DNA from: Erythrobasidium yunnanense
Lineage: Eukaryota > Basidiomycota > Cystobasidiomycetes > Erythrobasidiales > Erythrobasidiaceae
DNA length: 64,000 nt
Direction: 5' to 3'
Assembly (NCBI GenBank): GCA_001600175.1
Contig: BCJC01000005.1
Coordinates: 352,471 to 416,470 of the forward strand
This document shows, in pieces, positions 21,813 to 34,010 of this stretch (position 1 is its first letter; each line of letters begins with the position of its first letter). Under the pieces are notes generated by a model. It made no database searches and was not told where the DNA came from. It worked only from the letters and a program-made list of their open reading frames with translations. The position numbers were made by a program, and so were the translations under genes.

Positions 21813-24643
21813 TTACAGCTTGGCGCTGGCATGAACGGTATCTGAGTGGATGTCGACATCCCAAGTAACGTGATTGATGGCTGTATAGAGCACAATTTCA
21901 GCATATGCTAGCCTGGCAGTGGATGCCTGACTCACGGTCATCCAAGGCGAAGTCGAAGAGAGCACGGTATACTTCTCCATCAGATCGACCGAGAGCACTG
22001 GACAAGAGGTAGTCTGGAAGCTTGAAAGCATCTACAAGAGGAACGGCTTGAGGACGGAGAGCCACCAGGAGCTCGTCGACTCGCTGTCTGTTCAGCTCAG
22101 CCTGTAGAGGCGTAAGGTAGCCGCAGAACATGAACTCGGATGCTTCCTGATCCATCGTGTAAGCGGCTGCACAGCAAGTCAGTATATGCTATGTGCCAAC
22201 TTGGTCTAGAGAGACTCACCGAAGAGCTCGAAGACTTGCGACATAATGCGATGGACAGCAGGCTGAGCTTTAAGCTTCTCATCCTCCCTCAAAGCCTTTG
22301 CGAAGTTGTTGATGAGGTAGAATTGAGCATGTGCTTTGCTTGTCTTGAACATCTCGACAAGGAGCGAATTCCACGTCTTGCGTTCAAGATCCCTCTTCTG
22401 TACTAGGCGCGAGACCTTGTAGGCGGACCGGAAGCCGAAGGCATCTACGTATGCTTCGGCAGTAAAGTCGCCGGTATAGGAGACATTCGCTTTTCTCTCG
22501 GGTGCATTCTGATAGAATTGAAGTAAGATTAGCTTCATCTTCACTAACAAGCCACGGAAGCTCACCATGAAAGCCTGGAGATAGTCGATGGTTGGACTGG
22601 ACTCGGGGAACTCATCGCTTTTTCCTGCTCGCTTGTGCACGTAGATGGCTCTGAAGATCTTCATGAGGTAGCGTGCGCTTTGTTGCCTGTATCAAAGCAG
22701 TCAGTATCCATGATTCCAGAACGTGTTGCCATTCGCCAACGTACGTAAGCATGTAGCTGTGAAGACGAGCAGTGTCAGCCAATGAACATTCATCGATGCA
22801 GAGTAGCAACCTACGAATCTCCCTCCCACGTAACCTGAGGCAGGTAGTCTGCATACTGATGAGCCATTCCAGAAGCCAACGAATATCCGTGTCCACCACA
22901 GCATCTTCTGCAGTCTTCAATAGCCTGAGCAGCAGTGATAGTAGATAAGCTCTTCAAGGCTGAACTGAAGCAGTGGGTCTCGCCGAGCATGGAGAAGTCG
23001 CCACCCGACATTCGCTTCATGTTGTCTTCGTACTGCTCGAACATAGCGACTCCAGCTATATAGAATGCTCAGCGAAGTAGGACAGAACGCGATGTAGTGG
23101 ATACTCACTATAGTGGAAAGCATACGCAGCGGCGATGATCGGAATAAGACGGTATTGAACCATCGAATAGTTCAGGACTTGTGTCTCGACAGGCTGATGT
23201 GGACAAGCATGGTCAGTGGACGATCGAGACAAGCTATGGCGGATGCAGCTTACCTTTTGGTCTTCGGAAGTAGGTGCATCCTTGTCTGCGAACTGCCGAC
23301 GGATGGCGCAGTCTAAGAGGGGAGAGCGAACCAATCAGTAAACAATGCTCGAGTCGGCTCATTTAAATATACTCACATCTCGTAGCGATCGTAGCTGCTC
23401 TAGCGATAACATCTCGGGCAGAGCGGACGATACCGGCTCTAATGTAAGTCATTGTGCCATAGGCGAGCTTGTCGTGAGGCTGCGAGGAGCGGAAGACAGT
23501 CTCAGTACTTGTATACAGATGTAGACTGTACTGAGCCTTACAGGACGCGTGTAGTTTCCGTTGTTTCGGTCGATCTGCACGATAAGGCATAAGCTTCAAG
23601 CCTAGCTGTGAGTTCGTGCCGCTTCGTATACCTGACTGTGCTTGGCCAAGAAGTGGTTATGAGGGATGCGAACCTTGTTCAGAAGCAGGAAACCGCTAGA
23701 AACAAAACGGTTTCAGCGTTGTGTCCGGGAGATGCGACCAGCTGGCCAATCTAGCTTACTTATCGACAGAGTTGAAGCCTGGAACAGCTATCGGTCAGCC
23801 AGACTCTCATGATGCAGGATAGACGCAAGACCCACCGAACTTGGGGCCAATGTCTCCAATAGATCTTCCAGGCAGAGTCTGGCGTGTCTTGGGATCTCGT
23901 AAAGGCACGACGAAAGGATGAGGACCGTAATTCTTGCCATTGATGATGAGCTGCGCCATGACTGCTGAATGAGTTGCAGCTCGGCCAAGACCACCGGACC
24001 ACCATTTGGCGGCAGTCAGCGTTGGCGAATGGAGCTCAAACTCGTGTGTTTCGGGAATGTAGGTAGCTGTAGTTTCTAGTCCTTGTACGTTGCTTCCATG
24101 TCCTAGCTCTGTTTGCGAGTAGCACCCGATGAACTCGTACTTGAGACTTGGCTCCAGGAAAAGCTTGTGCTGCTCCTCTGTTCCCTGATCGCGGATGGTC
24201 TTTGTCCACATGCTACGATGCAGGTTGAAGGTACTGGGCATATCGATGAGGAATTCTGCCATGGTTGTGTCCTCGAAGCTCCAATCCTTTTCGAGGATGA
24301 TCTGAGCAAGACGCTTCTCCTTGAGCAGACCCATAGTGAATTTGCCATCTCTTCCTTGATAGTGCAGCTTGGACTTGTCGAATGCAGGCTCGTTCTGAAC
24401 GACATCGAGGATGCGAGCCATCCGCTCGAGGTGCGCTTCGCCGTAGATGCATCGTGCCAGATCGTCAACGCCAAATGACTGGCGTGAGATAGCTTTAGCA
24501 TCCAGATGTCACAACGGTATCTCTGCAGCCCTCACCGCCTTCTCTCGCTCTCGCTGCAGCAGCTTGCCGCCAGAGGTGCCTGCTGGCTGGAGCTCGGCGA
24601 CCCGGTCGTACTGAGCCATCTCTTTGTGCTGATCTACGGACAT
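21813..24643 (-). CDS. Peroxisomal acyl-CoA oxidase
   Basis: A flavoprotein that makes trans-2-enoyl-CoA and H2O2 in the first step of peroxisomal beta-oxidation. The start MSVDQHKEMAQYDRV is at 24643. Family landmarks: FIGCYSQTELGHGSNVQGLE and KWWSGGLGRAATHSAVMAQL for the FAD/acyl region, DRNNGNYTRP-type and CCGGHGYSLASGM further on, and QVTWEGDS before the C-terminal half. The final exon is decisive: the intron of about 21883-21938 joins FDFALDD to PINHVTWDVDIH, and the chain ends VHASAKL, where AKL is a PTS1 peroxisome signal. About ten introns are present. It sits at the edge of the cluster, tail to tail with TF2, and could shorten an acyl side chain or just serve fatty acid use. Confidence 0.9.
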
Positions 24644-25360
24644 CTTGAAGGCTTGTCTTGTTGAGTTTCGATGGGAATGGTCAAGAAGCAAGAAGCATCG
24701 AGCAAGAAAGACTTTCAAATTCGGTGAGAGAACCACCGGTTACCTCGATTGCCGGTAACATCAGAAATTGATCTCAACAACATCATTTCGCAGCGATGTC
24801 TACTCTCAGCTATATCAAAGAGCTGCTAAATCACATCTGTTTGTTCGCCCTTTGTTTTCGAGGTAACCGGAGTATGGAAGGTGCGGCAGTACGTCAGGTT
24901 CAAGGGCAACAGGTCCGCAAAGGCAATGCCAGGTCCGCAAAGGCAATGCGTAGCTGCATTCTCGATGGAAACGAGCTTGCACAAGGTATATCAGCGAGCG
25001 TACGAAAATATAGGGAAAGTGCACTTATCAATCTTGGGTGGAAGATGATGGATTTGTGCGCTGAAGCTTGCAGGACGAGCGGCTTCTATGCGAAGAAGCG
25101 AGAACGTTGAAGATGGAGAAGCTGGCGCAGGCTGTGCCATCGTCTGGCGTGTTTTGCGATCTCGCGCGTTTCGCATCTGATTTTTTAGTACGATGAGCAG
25201 ACATATTTGTATGTCTTGAGTGCTCACGACGATAGACCGGGTTAGCCAGAGAATGTAAAGAGCGTAATGGCGAAGTAGAGAGTTGATAGTCGTATAATTA
25301 CTGATGCATCCGTGAAACGGGATGCACTAGACGAGAACCAATACATGCGCGCTCCCTCTC
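24644..25360. other. Spacer with weak ORFs on both strands
   Basis: A plus ORF at 24796-25110 (104 residues) and a spliceable minus ORF starting MAQPAPASPSSTFSLLRIEA (about 25134) overlap, and neither has homology I know. The minus one could be a small real gene, since it has a plausible intron (about 24980-25010), but evidence is thin. The ACOX promoter must lie in the right part. Confidence 0.3.
24911..24950 (+). repeat. 20-bp tandem duplication
   Basis: Two head-to-tail copies of AGGTCCGCAAAGGCAATGC plus one variable base (C, then G). It is a short local duplication with no evident function. Confidence 0.9.
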
Positions 25361-25617
25361 TTATAGGCGTTCTTGTGCAGCCAGCAGGGCCTTCTTCACA
25401 GCGACGAAGGCAGGCATGCCCATGATCGCTGCCTTGATCCAGTCCGCTCCATCCTCTATGTACTCCTGGTCCTCTGTCGATATGAGAGTGCTTAGAAGGA
25501 GATAGCATGTCAACGGAAAGACGCCTAAGCTTACATAGCCATTTTTGCATAGGCTTTAGACGGTGTTCCGGGTCGTCCGGGTAGTAACGGACTAGGCTGA
25601 AGAGCGTTGTAGACCAT
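25361..25617 (-). CDS. Small unrecognised protein, 70 residues
   Basis: Two exons (25535-25617 and 25361-25490) joined by a canonical 44-nt GTAAGC...AAG intron give a 70-residue protein. It starts MVYNALQPSPLLPGRPG and ends AVKKALLAAQERL. The C-terminal half (ADWIKAAIMGMPAFVAVKKA) looks like an amphipathic helix. I do not recognise it. It lies 40 bp downstream of the next minus-strand gene's stop, so transcription could be linked. The clean splice and good frame argue for a real gene; the short length argues for caution. Confidence 0.45.
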
Positions 25618-25657
25618 CAGATGAAAGCGTAAGATTGGAAGAATGAAGGTTGAATGC

Positions 25658-27035
25658 TTAAGATGAGCTGGCTTCAGCTTGAGACTCGCCTTGACTATCT
25701 CCTTCATCTTGACTGTCTCCTCGATTCTGAATACTCTTGCTCATGTTTCCTTTCTTCCAGGTATCATCGTTCGCTTCTTCGCGTTCCTCCTCGCTGTTCT
25801 CGTTCTCTCGTATAACATTGTTGATGTCGTCTGCTCGTATGTCGCTTCTGAGAACCCTGCCTTTGCCCTTTACCGCGTTGGCGTTGCCATCGAGTCCGAG
25901 GGGTTGAGACTCAGTTACGCTTTCTTGAGTGGAAGAACTTATACTAGGTTCGACAGTAGGATTCGTGAGGGACGAAGTAGCCGGACCCTGAACAGGTCGA
26001 GAGCCGGCTCGTGCTCGCTTTTTAGGCGAGTGAGATCTGATGACAGTTGGGCGTATGCCCAGCTTGGCCGGCGTTGTACTGGACGCACGACCTCGCTTGC
26101 GTCCGTGGGAACTGGTCCACTCATCGATAGCGTTTTCACGGTTGTTGAAACCGAAGTTCGCGTTTCCTTCATTGGGCCTGAAGCCAAGCTCTTCCTTGCC
26201 GTGAGCCCCTCCAACCGGTGCATTCCCGGCACCGATATTGAAGTTGCCAAACTGCTTGGCTGAGCGCTGAGCATTGGCATCAACAGCAGGACGAACCTGG
26301 TACTGACGCCCAGCCGCAGCGTCTTCGAACAGAGAGGCTGAAAACAGCTTGCCTATTGATGGCACATTGGCTGAGGACGAGCCGGCAGACATTGCCACGG
26401 CGGAGGTGAAGCCTACAGGTGCGAGGGAGCCATTTGGGGCAGGCTTCGGAGAGAAAGCTGCTGCTCTGAAGCCAGCATGAGCAGATGAGAGGGGAAAAGC
26501 ACTTGAACTGAGAGCGGAGGGACCAGCGAAGGCGGACGTAAATCCTGAACTGAGAGCGGAGGGACCAGCGAAGGCGGACGTAAATCCTCGTGGCGACGAC
26601 GATGAAAGGGGCCCAGTTGATCCGAACGCTGAATGAGCAGCGAACGGCACGAAGGACGGCTTAAAGGACGATAATGACGAGAAAGCGGCTAGAGGAGAAC
26701 CATCCTTTCAGCACATGCGTCTTGGTTGCAGAGTCTCAAGGGTCCGCACCAGATGGCTTTGGGTTTTGGTTGCCCACACCTGAAGCTGATCTTCCGTCTG
26801 CATCTCTGTCCGACAATGTTGACGATGCAAGAGCATGCTCAACCACCTTGAGGTTGGATGGACCCCCCTTCTTAAGGAAGGAGATCTCGTCTCGAAGGCC
26901 AGCGATGATCTCGCGAAGCGACTCGCTTTCCTCGAAATGCTCTGTTTGCTCCTTGCGCTCCAGCTGGTCAGCCAGGCGTCCATTTTCTCGCAGGCAATCC
27001 CATAAATGTTCAGCGGTCGTTACCTTAGTCTGCAT
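25658..27035 (-). CDS. Unrecognised coiled-coil and FG/Ser-rich protein
   Basis: Start MQTKVTTAEHLWDCLREN at 27035. The first exon encodes a coiled-coil stretch (LADQLERKEQTEHF, LREIIAGLRDEISFLKK). A GT-AG intron of about 26691-26749 keeps the frame into FSSLSSFKPSFVPFAAHSAF. The rest is Ser/Ala/Gly-rich with scattered FG pairs (SAFGS, FGNFNIGAG, FGFNN), a basic patch (HGRKRGRASS, KKRARAGSR) and an acidic C-terminus ending SQAEASSS. It includes a 14-residue tandem repeat, GFTSAFAGPSALSS twice. Composition suggests a nuclear protein. FG pairs recall nucleoporins but are too few to call it one. Confidence 0.55.
26504..26587 (-). repeat. 42-bp in-frame tandem duplication
   Basis: Two identical 42-bp units lie head to tail inside the coding region and add 14 residues (GFTSAFAGPSALSS) to the protein. 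Identity suggests a very recent duplication. Confidence 0.95.
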
Positions 27036-27197
27036 CTTCCCCTACGATATTCTGCATTCGGAAATGTTGAGCGCGACGGGAAGTTCGAGCCGAATGCTGG
27101 AAGGCCGTAGAAGCGTTTAGGGCAGTAGGCGGCAAAATCGAAGCGGAAGACGAAGCTCTACTTCCATAGATAGAGTGAAGTGGTAGAGAGAGAAGTA

Positions 27198-28154
27198 TCA
27201 GAAGATACCGTGTGTTCTATGGGTATCACTCACTGTGAAAAGACCGTTCTGCCAGCCTTGCGAAGTTGTGCCGCAAGGCTGTTTTCGTATTACGCCAGGA
27301 TAGCATGGATGGTAAGCGTGGATTGCCAGTTTGCCAAATTCATAAGCACCATCTACCAGGCGATAGAAGAGCTTCCACTCGAAGGGATATTCTCCGGCTT
27401 CAAATGTGCCGTTTTCGTCGGAATATCCAGGCATCCATACTCGAGACTTTTGGCTGTAGCAACTACATCCTTCGGCATTCTCGGATATTTGAGTATATGC
27501 ATGCTGGACTGGCTTGCCAAAGACCACCTCAACGCCAGGCTGAACTGCTCGACCCAGCCAGATCTCCTTTGCAGCCGAAGTGAGCAGATTCCACATCTCA
27601 ACAGCAGCTTCTGGAGAATTGGCGAAGGTGGCATCAGCCTTCGTAAAGGGCGCATTACGAGGCTGCGGAGAACCTTTTCGGTATGGAATGTCCGTGGAGT
27701 AGAAATAGTAATCCAAGACACACAGGTCTTTCCCAGTCAGACCAGCATCGAGGAGTCGGTCTCCCGTATCTGAACCTCTTACTAGAGTAAGACGCTCATG
27801 TAGGGGTACGGTGCCGGGACGAAAGAAGAGCATCATGATGCCATGACAGGCTTTCGTATATCCAGAAGGCATCCTGACTCGTAGAATGTAGGCTTCTGGA
27901 AGGTTATGATCTGCCAGGTTGAGATGGGCAGCGGCGACAGGCTTTGCAGCTAGGATTCTTGCTCTAAAGGCATCCTGTTCCACCGAACGTTGTACGCGTT
28001 CCTTGTCGTGTAGTTGGATGGACAGGAAGGGCCGATCTCGTTCTTTGTCGGTCACGTGCTGGGCTGCAACGACCCGGTCTTCGAGTTGGCTGGCGTGGTC
28101 GTGCGTCTTTTGACATCGCTGTGATGCTTGGGGTAGGGAAGCTGCAGTCCACAA
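27198..28154 (-). CDS. Unrecognised conserved-looking protein, about 317 residues, start uncertain
   Basis: A long open frame without internal stops. It reads like a folded globular protein (PEAYILRVRMPSGYTKACHG, GKDLCVLDYYFYSTDIPY, EWKLFYRLVDGAYEFGKLA) and not low complexity. I cannot assign a family. The frame opens at a splice acceptor (CTGCAG) near 28145, so the true start probably lies in a short upstream exon within about 250 bp that I could not fix. The stop is at 27198. No signal peptide or TM segment is visible in this part. Confidence 0.55.
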   Translation of the reverse strand: MWTAASLPQASQRCQKTHDHASQLEDRVVAAQHVTDKERDRPFLSIQLHDKERVQRSVEQDAFRARILAAKPVAAAHLNLADHNLPEAYILRVRMPSGYTKACHGIMMLFFRPGTVPLHERLTLVRGSDTGDRLLDAGLTGKDLCVLDYYFYSTDIPYRKGSPQPRNAPFTKADATFANSPEAAVEMWNLLTSAAKEIWLGRAVQPGVEVVFGKPVQHAYTQISENAEGCSCYSQKSRVWMPGYSDENGTFEAGEYPFEWKLFYRLVDGAYEFGKLAIHAYHPCYPGVIRKQPCGTTSQGWQNGLFTVSDTHRTHGIF

Positions 28155-28955
28155 CGATTATTTGAATCAGTAAGCTTCATGAAGGCATTATTTGGTGACC
28201 TTAGAACGCACTTTGCATGTTTAGACGAGTAAATTATGTTTAGCAGATAATCTGAAGGCATCAAGGATTGGAATACGGCCAGTAAATCTGCATGATCCTT
28301 AAGCGTCAGCAGGTACCCCAGGCTTAGACGCACCAGCATTAGCTGGTGTCTATAGGCCAGGTCTGAGTAGAGTATCAATGCATCAGAGAAGTGAAGTAAA
28401 GTAGGCGATCTATCGATTAGGAAAGTCGTGGTACCGTGATAAATGGAAGAGGAAGTGTAAATAGGTGTTAAGTATTGGAAAGAACGAGATTAGATAAAAT
28501 GACGGGAGCAAAGACAAGAACCGTCCGTCGAAAGGGTGCAGCTTTATACCCAGTTCAAAGAGGGTGTGACCTCATCTTCCAGGTGCTAGCAGCATTCGAC
28601 TTCCAGATCTCCGGAGTTTGCTCCGGAGTTTGACATGCTTTAGCGCGCATTCGTAAGCAATTCTTCCACTTCCACGACACTGGAGTTTTGGGGGTGTTTT
28701 CCCGTCGAACGCATTCTTTCCCAGACGATGTTCTTCCATCCTAAGGTGGCCCTTGAGAAGGTGCTGGCAGAGGAGAAGGATCATGGTGGCTCGTAGCGAT
28801 GGGAGCAGACCAGCAATGCGGGGAAGATCATAAAGCCTGCGACGAAATCAGCTGAATGCGGTTCTCCTAAACAGATCAGCTTGATCGGACAATGAACGCA
28901 TGTACAGCCTGGCAATGCGGTAGTAATACAGCTTGAATTCCTAATGCAGTCGCGC
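28155..28955. other. Spacer without a clear gene
   Basis: 800 bp between two minus-strand genes. It probably contains the missing first exon and promoter of the gene to its left. A 12-bp tandem duplication (CTCCGGAGTTTG twice) is at 28609-28632. Nothing else stands out. Confidence 0.5.
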
Positions 28956-31437
28956 TTAGTTGTTCGTAGGCATGCTGACAGCAGCCCTCGAGTCCAGAGC
29001 GTCTTCCTCTCGCCATAAAGCGGTGGTCGTTTGGTTCTGAGTCCAGAATTCGATTCCGCTGCGGATTGGCAATCAGTATGTCTCTACAGGAGGAACGGTT
29101 CAGGAGATACTCACAGCTTGCCGTATAGCGAATGGCCCCCTAGCACACTTCCTTTGTTACCAGTCCATGCAAACATGGGTAGAGGTACGGGCTGCAGCAT
29201 AGCGACCGGGTCAGCTGCTATTCGAAAAGCCATTCAAGGGTGCACTTACGATAGGCACGTTGATCCCGACTTGGCCAGCCTGAATCGTCTTTTCGAACTT
29301 CCTTGCCGTCGCGCCAGATTGCGTGAAGATGGAAGCGCCATTTCCGTCTGTACATCGCAGACGCTTTCAGCATATAGGTGTCAAGGAAGAGAGTACAGCC
29401 TGGGCGCACATGGATTGCTGTTCATGATCCGCAGGGCGTCGTCCAGGTCTTTCGCCTTCACGATGACCAAGCACGGTCCGAAGATCTCTTGTCTGCAGCA
29501 CAAAAAGCAGCACTCAGCATCCCCATACGCATCTCAAGGCATCGAGGCGGAAGGTACGTACTTGTAGCAATCCATGCTTGAATCCGCTTCCAGGATCGTA
29601 GGTCCTACGAAGTTTCCCTTCGGGTAGCCTTCGACTTTCACGCCTCTGCCGTCTAGCGCAATATTGCCGCCTTGCCCCTTGCATGACTCGATAAGACCTT
29701 CGATGCGTTCTTTCGCTGCGGGACTTATGACTGGTCCGCTGGTTTCGCAGAAGAATTCATCAGCGCAGAAGGTGACACGGAAGGGTGTGAGGAAAGCTTA
29801 CACATCCGTGTCGGGGTCCATGCCGCTTCCGACTTTCAAAGCTTGGGCGCGCTTGATCAGTTCAGGTAGACAGTCTTGAGCTTCTCCGACAGTGACGACT
29901 GCGCATCAAGCAGAGTGGAAGAGTAACGAGGAAAACATGATAAATTAGCGCTTGCATGGTAGAACGATGAGAAACGGTAGCCCAACTCACGGACTGAAAG
30001 AGCCATGCATCGCTGGCCGGCAGCTGCAGATAAACACACAAGCATTCTACTCAGCTTTGCTTTCCTTATTGGATGCTTAAGCGAAGCTCTCACCTCCGAA
30101 AGCGGCTCCGACGATTGCATTCAAAGCGTAGTTTTGATTGGCATCCGGCATGAGTATGCAGTGGTCTACGGGACACAAAAGCATCTCATCGTCAGCTCTC
30201 GCTCCTCTTTCTTTCGCTAGACTGTGCTTGCCGAGCAGAAAATTCGAAGCTGAAGAGTAAACTTACTCTTCGCGCCCAAGTTCGCCTGCACTCTCTTGCC
30301 GTTCTTCGCTCCCGTCTCATAGATATATTTACCAGCCTTATCACCTCCGACAAACGAAATGGCCTTGATCCTCGGTTCGTTACACAAGAACTGCACCGCA
30401 GGCACTGTTCCATTCAAAACTGATAGAACGCCTTTGGGCAGACCGGCCATGTTGGCTAGCTCGGCTATCATTAATGCGGCACCGGGGTCGCGCTCGGAAG
30501 GCTTGAGGATTAGAGTGTTGCCTGTTGAAATCGCCATTGGGATGGACCAGAGTGGGATCATGGCTGAAAAAGACAAAGAAAGGGAGATCTCAGCGTGATT
30601 CAATTGAGGAACTGAGTATTGCACACCTGGAAAGTTGAAGCTGCAGGCGGGATAGAGGAACCATGTCAGCTGATAATCTCGATTACTTAGGAGGGAAGAG
30701 CAACGAACGGGCAGATAGCTGCGCCTACGCCCAGCGGCAGGCGTCTGGTATATGTATCCATGTCTTTTGAGACCTACCATCAAACAAGCATCAGATCAGC
30801 TTGCATGCGACCAGGACAGCGGCAACTTGGGCACACCTCTAGTTTATCGCCCATGATGAGATTAGGCATTGCACAAGCAGCTTCTACAACCTGTAGACCG
30901 CCTGCAAACGAGATAGTCAGCATGACACTTGCTCGGCTACTCGGCGGACGGGAAACCTACGCAAGACATCTCCCTTTGCGTCTGCGAACGTCTTGCCTTG
31001 TTCTCTGACGATAGAGTGTGCGAGATCATCGTGGTGATCCTTGATGAGCGCTTGAAGTCTGTCAAGGGTTACCGCAGGTTCGGGCCGGAGAGCGTCAATT
31101 CGCTTCCAAGACAGATAGTCGAGGCATTGTTCGCCCACTTGAGCATTACTCCCTGTCTTCTGAGATGACTTGAATCCTTCCACTCGTGGAAAGCCTTCTC
31201 TGCGCCATCTACAATCTTGACCATATCTTCATGCGAGGTCTCTGGGACTTTTGTGACGACTTCTTGCGTCGCTGGATTGTGTACTTCGTGCCATTTCTCA
31301 GTGCTTCCAGTCGTCCATTCGCCGTCAATCAGGTTCTTTGTAGGTCCTCCATTGCTGCTCGTTCCTTTCCAGGCCGTCTGCGCTGCTCGTCGTTTGGTCG
31401 ATGTCGCCAACCCTCGTCGCAGAAGTGCAGCCTTCAT
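28956..31437 (-). CDS. Methylmalonate-semialdehyde dehydrogenase (CoA-acylating), mitochondrial
   Basis: An ALDH6-type enzyme that converts methylmalonate or malonate semialdehyde to propionyl- or acetyl-CoA in valine and beta-alanine breakdown. The start [20 protein letters not shown] at 31437 looks like a mitochondrial presequence. Characteristic parts are [72 protein letters not shown], and the catalytic Cys in [11 protein letters not shown] (about 30000-30025). It ends [10 protein letters not shown] at 28956-28958. About eight introns are present. It is divergent from the GABA transaminase gene with only 182 bp between the starts, so shared control is likely. Subfamily assignment rests on the GQRCMAL context and the FNFPAMIPLW motif. 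Confidence 0.88.
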
Positions 31438-31619
31438 CGTAGTCAATCTATATGTTGTTGTGATATTCACAGGTTCTTCAGAAGTCAAGCTGCTCGGTAG
31501 CTCGCTTGCTTCGGTTTGCCGGAGTACAAAACTTCAAGGACTGACTCGCTGAGATTACACCTTTCTAGGTTTGATCTATACCCAGCTCTGCTGCTGCTAC
31601 AAGATATCCCATTCCCATC
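31438..31619. promoter_or_regulatory. Bidirectional promoter, MMSDH / GABA transaminase
   Basis: Only 182 bp separate two divergent start codons whose products act in consecutive steps of beta-alanine breakdown. I see no clear TATA box or palindrome. The shared short promoter is itself the evidence for co-expression. Confidence 0.5.
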
Positions 31620-33822
31620 ATGCTCCGTCTTGCGCAGAGAAACATCGCAAGACCCGCTATTGGATCAGCTCGTCGGCTATTCCATGCTGCCTCAATTCAG
31701 CGAGCAACAGCGAGCGCTGTATCAACCTTGAACGAGCCAGATGGTCCATATATCACTTCAGCGACTGTGCCCGGTCAGCTTCCAGCGTTACTTTGCAGAC
31801 GAGCTCGGCTAAATATACTTCTTCTTCATCTGTCTTTGGCTTCCTTGTCACTTACACTATCTCATCCAATACATGCTCATAAATACTCTCGTGTCCGTGT
31901 CGTCCGGCTCTCGAAAAGCCAGGCCCGAAAGGACTGGAAGCCAGCAAGCTTATTGGCGAGTTTCAAGATACGCGCACCCATCTACTTGTCGCAGGTGCGT
32001 TTATTCATTTCCATCCTCGGTGACAAGTGACTGATCTTGCTACTCCGCCAGACTACGAAAAGTCAAAGGGCAACTACCTGGTCGATGTAGACGGCAATGT
32101 CTTTCTCGATGTGAGCCGTTCATGACAAGAAAGTACGATCAGATGCTGATGTAAAGAACGCATCCAGGTCTTTGCGCAGATAGCCAGGTAGGCAAGCGAG
32201 CTTATCACGCTTCAACGCGGAGAAGAGGCTTATGCTATTGCTGTCAGTATCGCAATAGGATACAACCATCCTGATCTCCTAGAACTCGCAAAGAGTGACA
32301 AATTCGCCTCAGCTGCGTGGGTTTACCTTACCACCTATCATCCCTCGTACCTTCCTATACTAACGATACCTTTTTTCAGCATGAACCGACCGGCATTGGG
32401 ATCTTTTCCATCTGCGACATGGGCAGAGACAGTGCAGAATGGATTACTGAAAGTAGCGCCAAAGGGGACTCCTCATCTTTTCACTCAGGTGCGCTCTATC
32501 CCTTGTAAATTGTCGTTTAATGTAAGCTCATCTGCATTATCGTAACTAGATGTGCGGTTCGTGCGCAAACGAGGGTGCTTTGAAAGCTGCTTTCATGGCT
32601 TATCGAGCGCGCGAGCGAAAAGCTGCCAATCATGAGGACTTTACACCTGAAGAGGTATATCTTCTGCATCTTAGTCCATCTACAGACCCTGCTCATTCGT
32701 TTTCTTTTACTAGATGACTTCATGCATGAAGAACCAAGCTCCCGGCACGCCCGATCTAGCAGCTCTATCATTCACTTCCGCCTTTCACGGCCGTCTCTTC
32801 GGCTCTCTATCTCTTACACACTCCAAAGCTATTCATAAAGTCGATATTCCAGCATTCGACTGGCCCGCTGCTCCCTTCCCTGCACTCAAATACCCGCTCG
32901 AAGACTTCGCGAAGGAGAATGAGCAAGAAGAGAAGAGATGTCTGGAAGAGTTCGAGAGGTTGATAGTGGAGAGTAAGGAAAAGAAACCCATCGCGGCGGT
33001 CATTGTGGAGCCGGTGCAGAGCGAGGGTGGAGATAATCATGCTAGTCCGGCATTCTTCCAGGGTGTCAGGAGCATCACGAAGGTACCGACTCCCTTCTAT
33101 CTCTATCCTGGATATAATGTGCTGACCATGTGTGTGCTATTGTTGCAGAAACATGGTGTCTACTTGATTGTAGACGAAGTTCAGACAGGCGTAGGCGCGA
33201 CGGGCCATTTCTGGGCACATGAAAAGTGGAATCTCGATACTCCTCCCGATTTCGTGACGTATAGCAAGAAGATGCAGGCTGCTGGCTTCTTCCATGCTGC
33301 CGAGACGAGGGCGTCGCTGCCTTATCGCAAGTAGGTCCTGCAGAACATGGCTACTGTCGACTTGGGCTAACTACCTATTCCCAGCTACAATACCTGGGTA
33401 AGCGTCTGAGGCGTTAGCTGACTAGAAAGTGTGCTGATCAGCTTACACAGATGGGCGACCCCATTCGAGCCATGCAAGCCGAAGCTATGATTAAAGTGAT
33501 TGAGCGGGATGGTCTCGTCGAACAGACCGCCTCCGTCGGGTCCTTCCTGTATTCCTCCCTCTCCTCCCTCTCCAAGTCCACTTCTTCCGGCCAGAAATAC
33601 ATCCAGAACCTGCGCGGAAAGGATTGCGGGACATTCATTTCTTTCGACTGCGATAGCCCAAGCACAAGAGATACCTTTGTAGGTGCGCTGAAGAAGAAGG
33701 GTATCAATATTGGAGTATGCGGCGAGAGGACGGTCAGATTGCGACCTATGCTGGTGTTTGAGAAGAAACATGCACAGATCTTGCTGGATAAGATCAAGGA
33801 GGTCTGCGAGGAAAAGGCGTAG
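31620..33822 (+). CDS. 4-aminobutyrate aminotransferase (GABA transaminase), mitochondrial
   Basis: A class III PLP aminotransferase that moves the amino group of GABA (or beta-alanine) to 2-oxoglutarate. The start [20 protein letters not shown] at 31620 looks like a mitochondrial presequence. Key parts: [99 protein letters not shown], and the PLP lysine in [13 protein letters not shown]. The C-terminal exon (33451-33822) ends KEVCEEKA. About nine introns are present. The [10 protein letters not shown] motif supports the eukaryotic GABA-T subgroup with paired Cys. It is divergent from MMSDH and 188 bp upstream of the ALDH gene. Confidence 0.92.
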
Positions 33823-34010
33823 TCTAAGGTTACACGAGGATTCTCGAATGGTTGTATTGGGGTGTAAGAGCGGAAAGACAACGTCTTGTCTGGGTCATGT
33901 GTCTCCTCCACGCTTTGCCCGGATAAGCCGGTCGACTTTGACTTCTTCTTTGCTTTTTGACGATACACGACTACTCCAAACTCCAACCGAAGCTTCAAAG
34001 CAGTGTTAAG

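Noticed and set aside
21898-22155. Acyl-CoA oxidase ending GIHCQASIC
   Set aside because: That end reads through a GT-AG intron. Splicing gives a normal family C-terminus with the peroxisomal signal AKL at 21813.
25679-26263. Plus-strand 194-codon ORF
   Set aside because: Antisense to the coding region at 25658-27035, whose exons and intron fit much better.
25785-26700. FG-nucleoporin assignment for the Ser/Gly-rich gene
   Set aside because: There are too few FG repeats and no nucleoporin domain that I can see.
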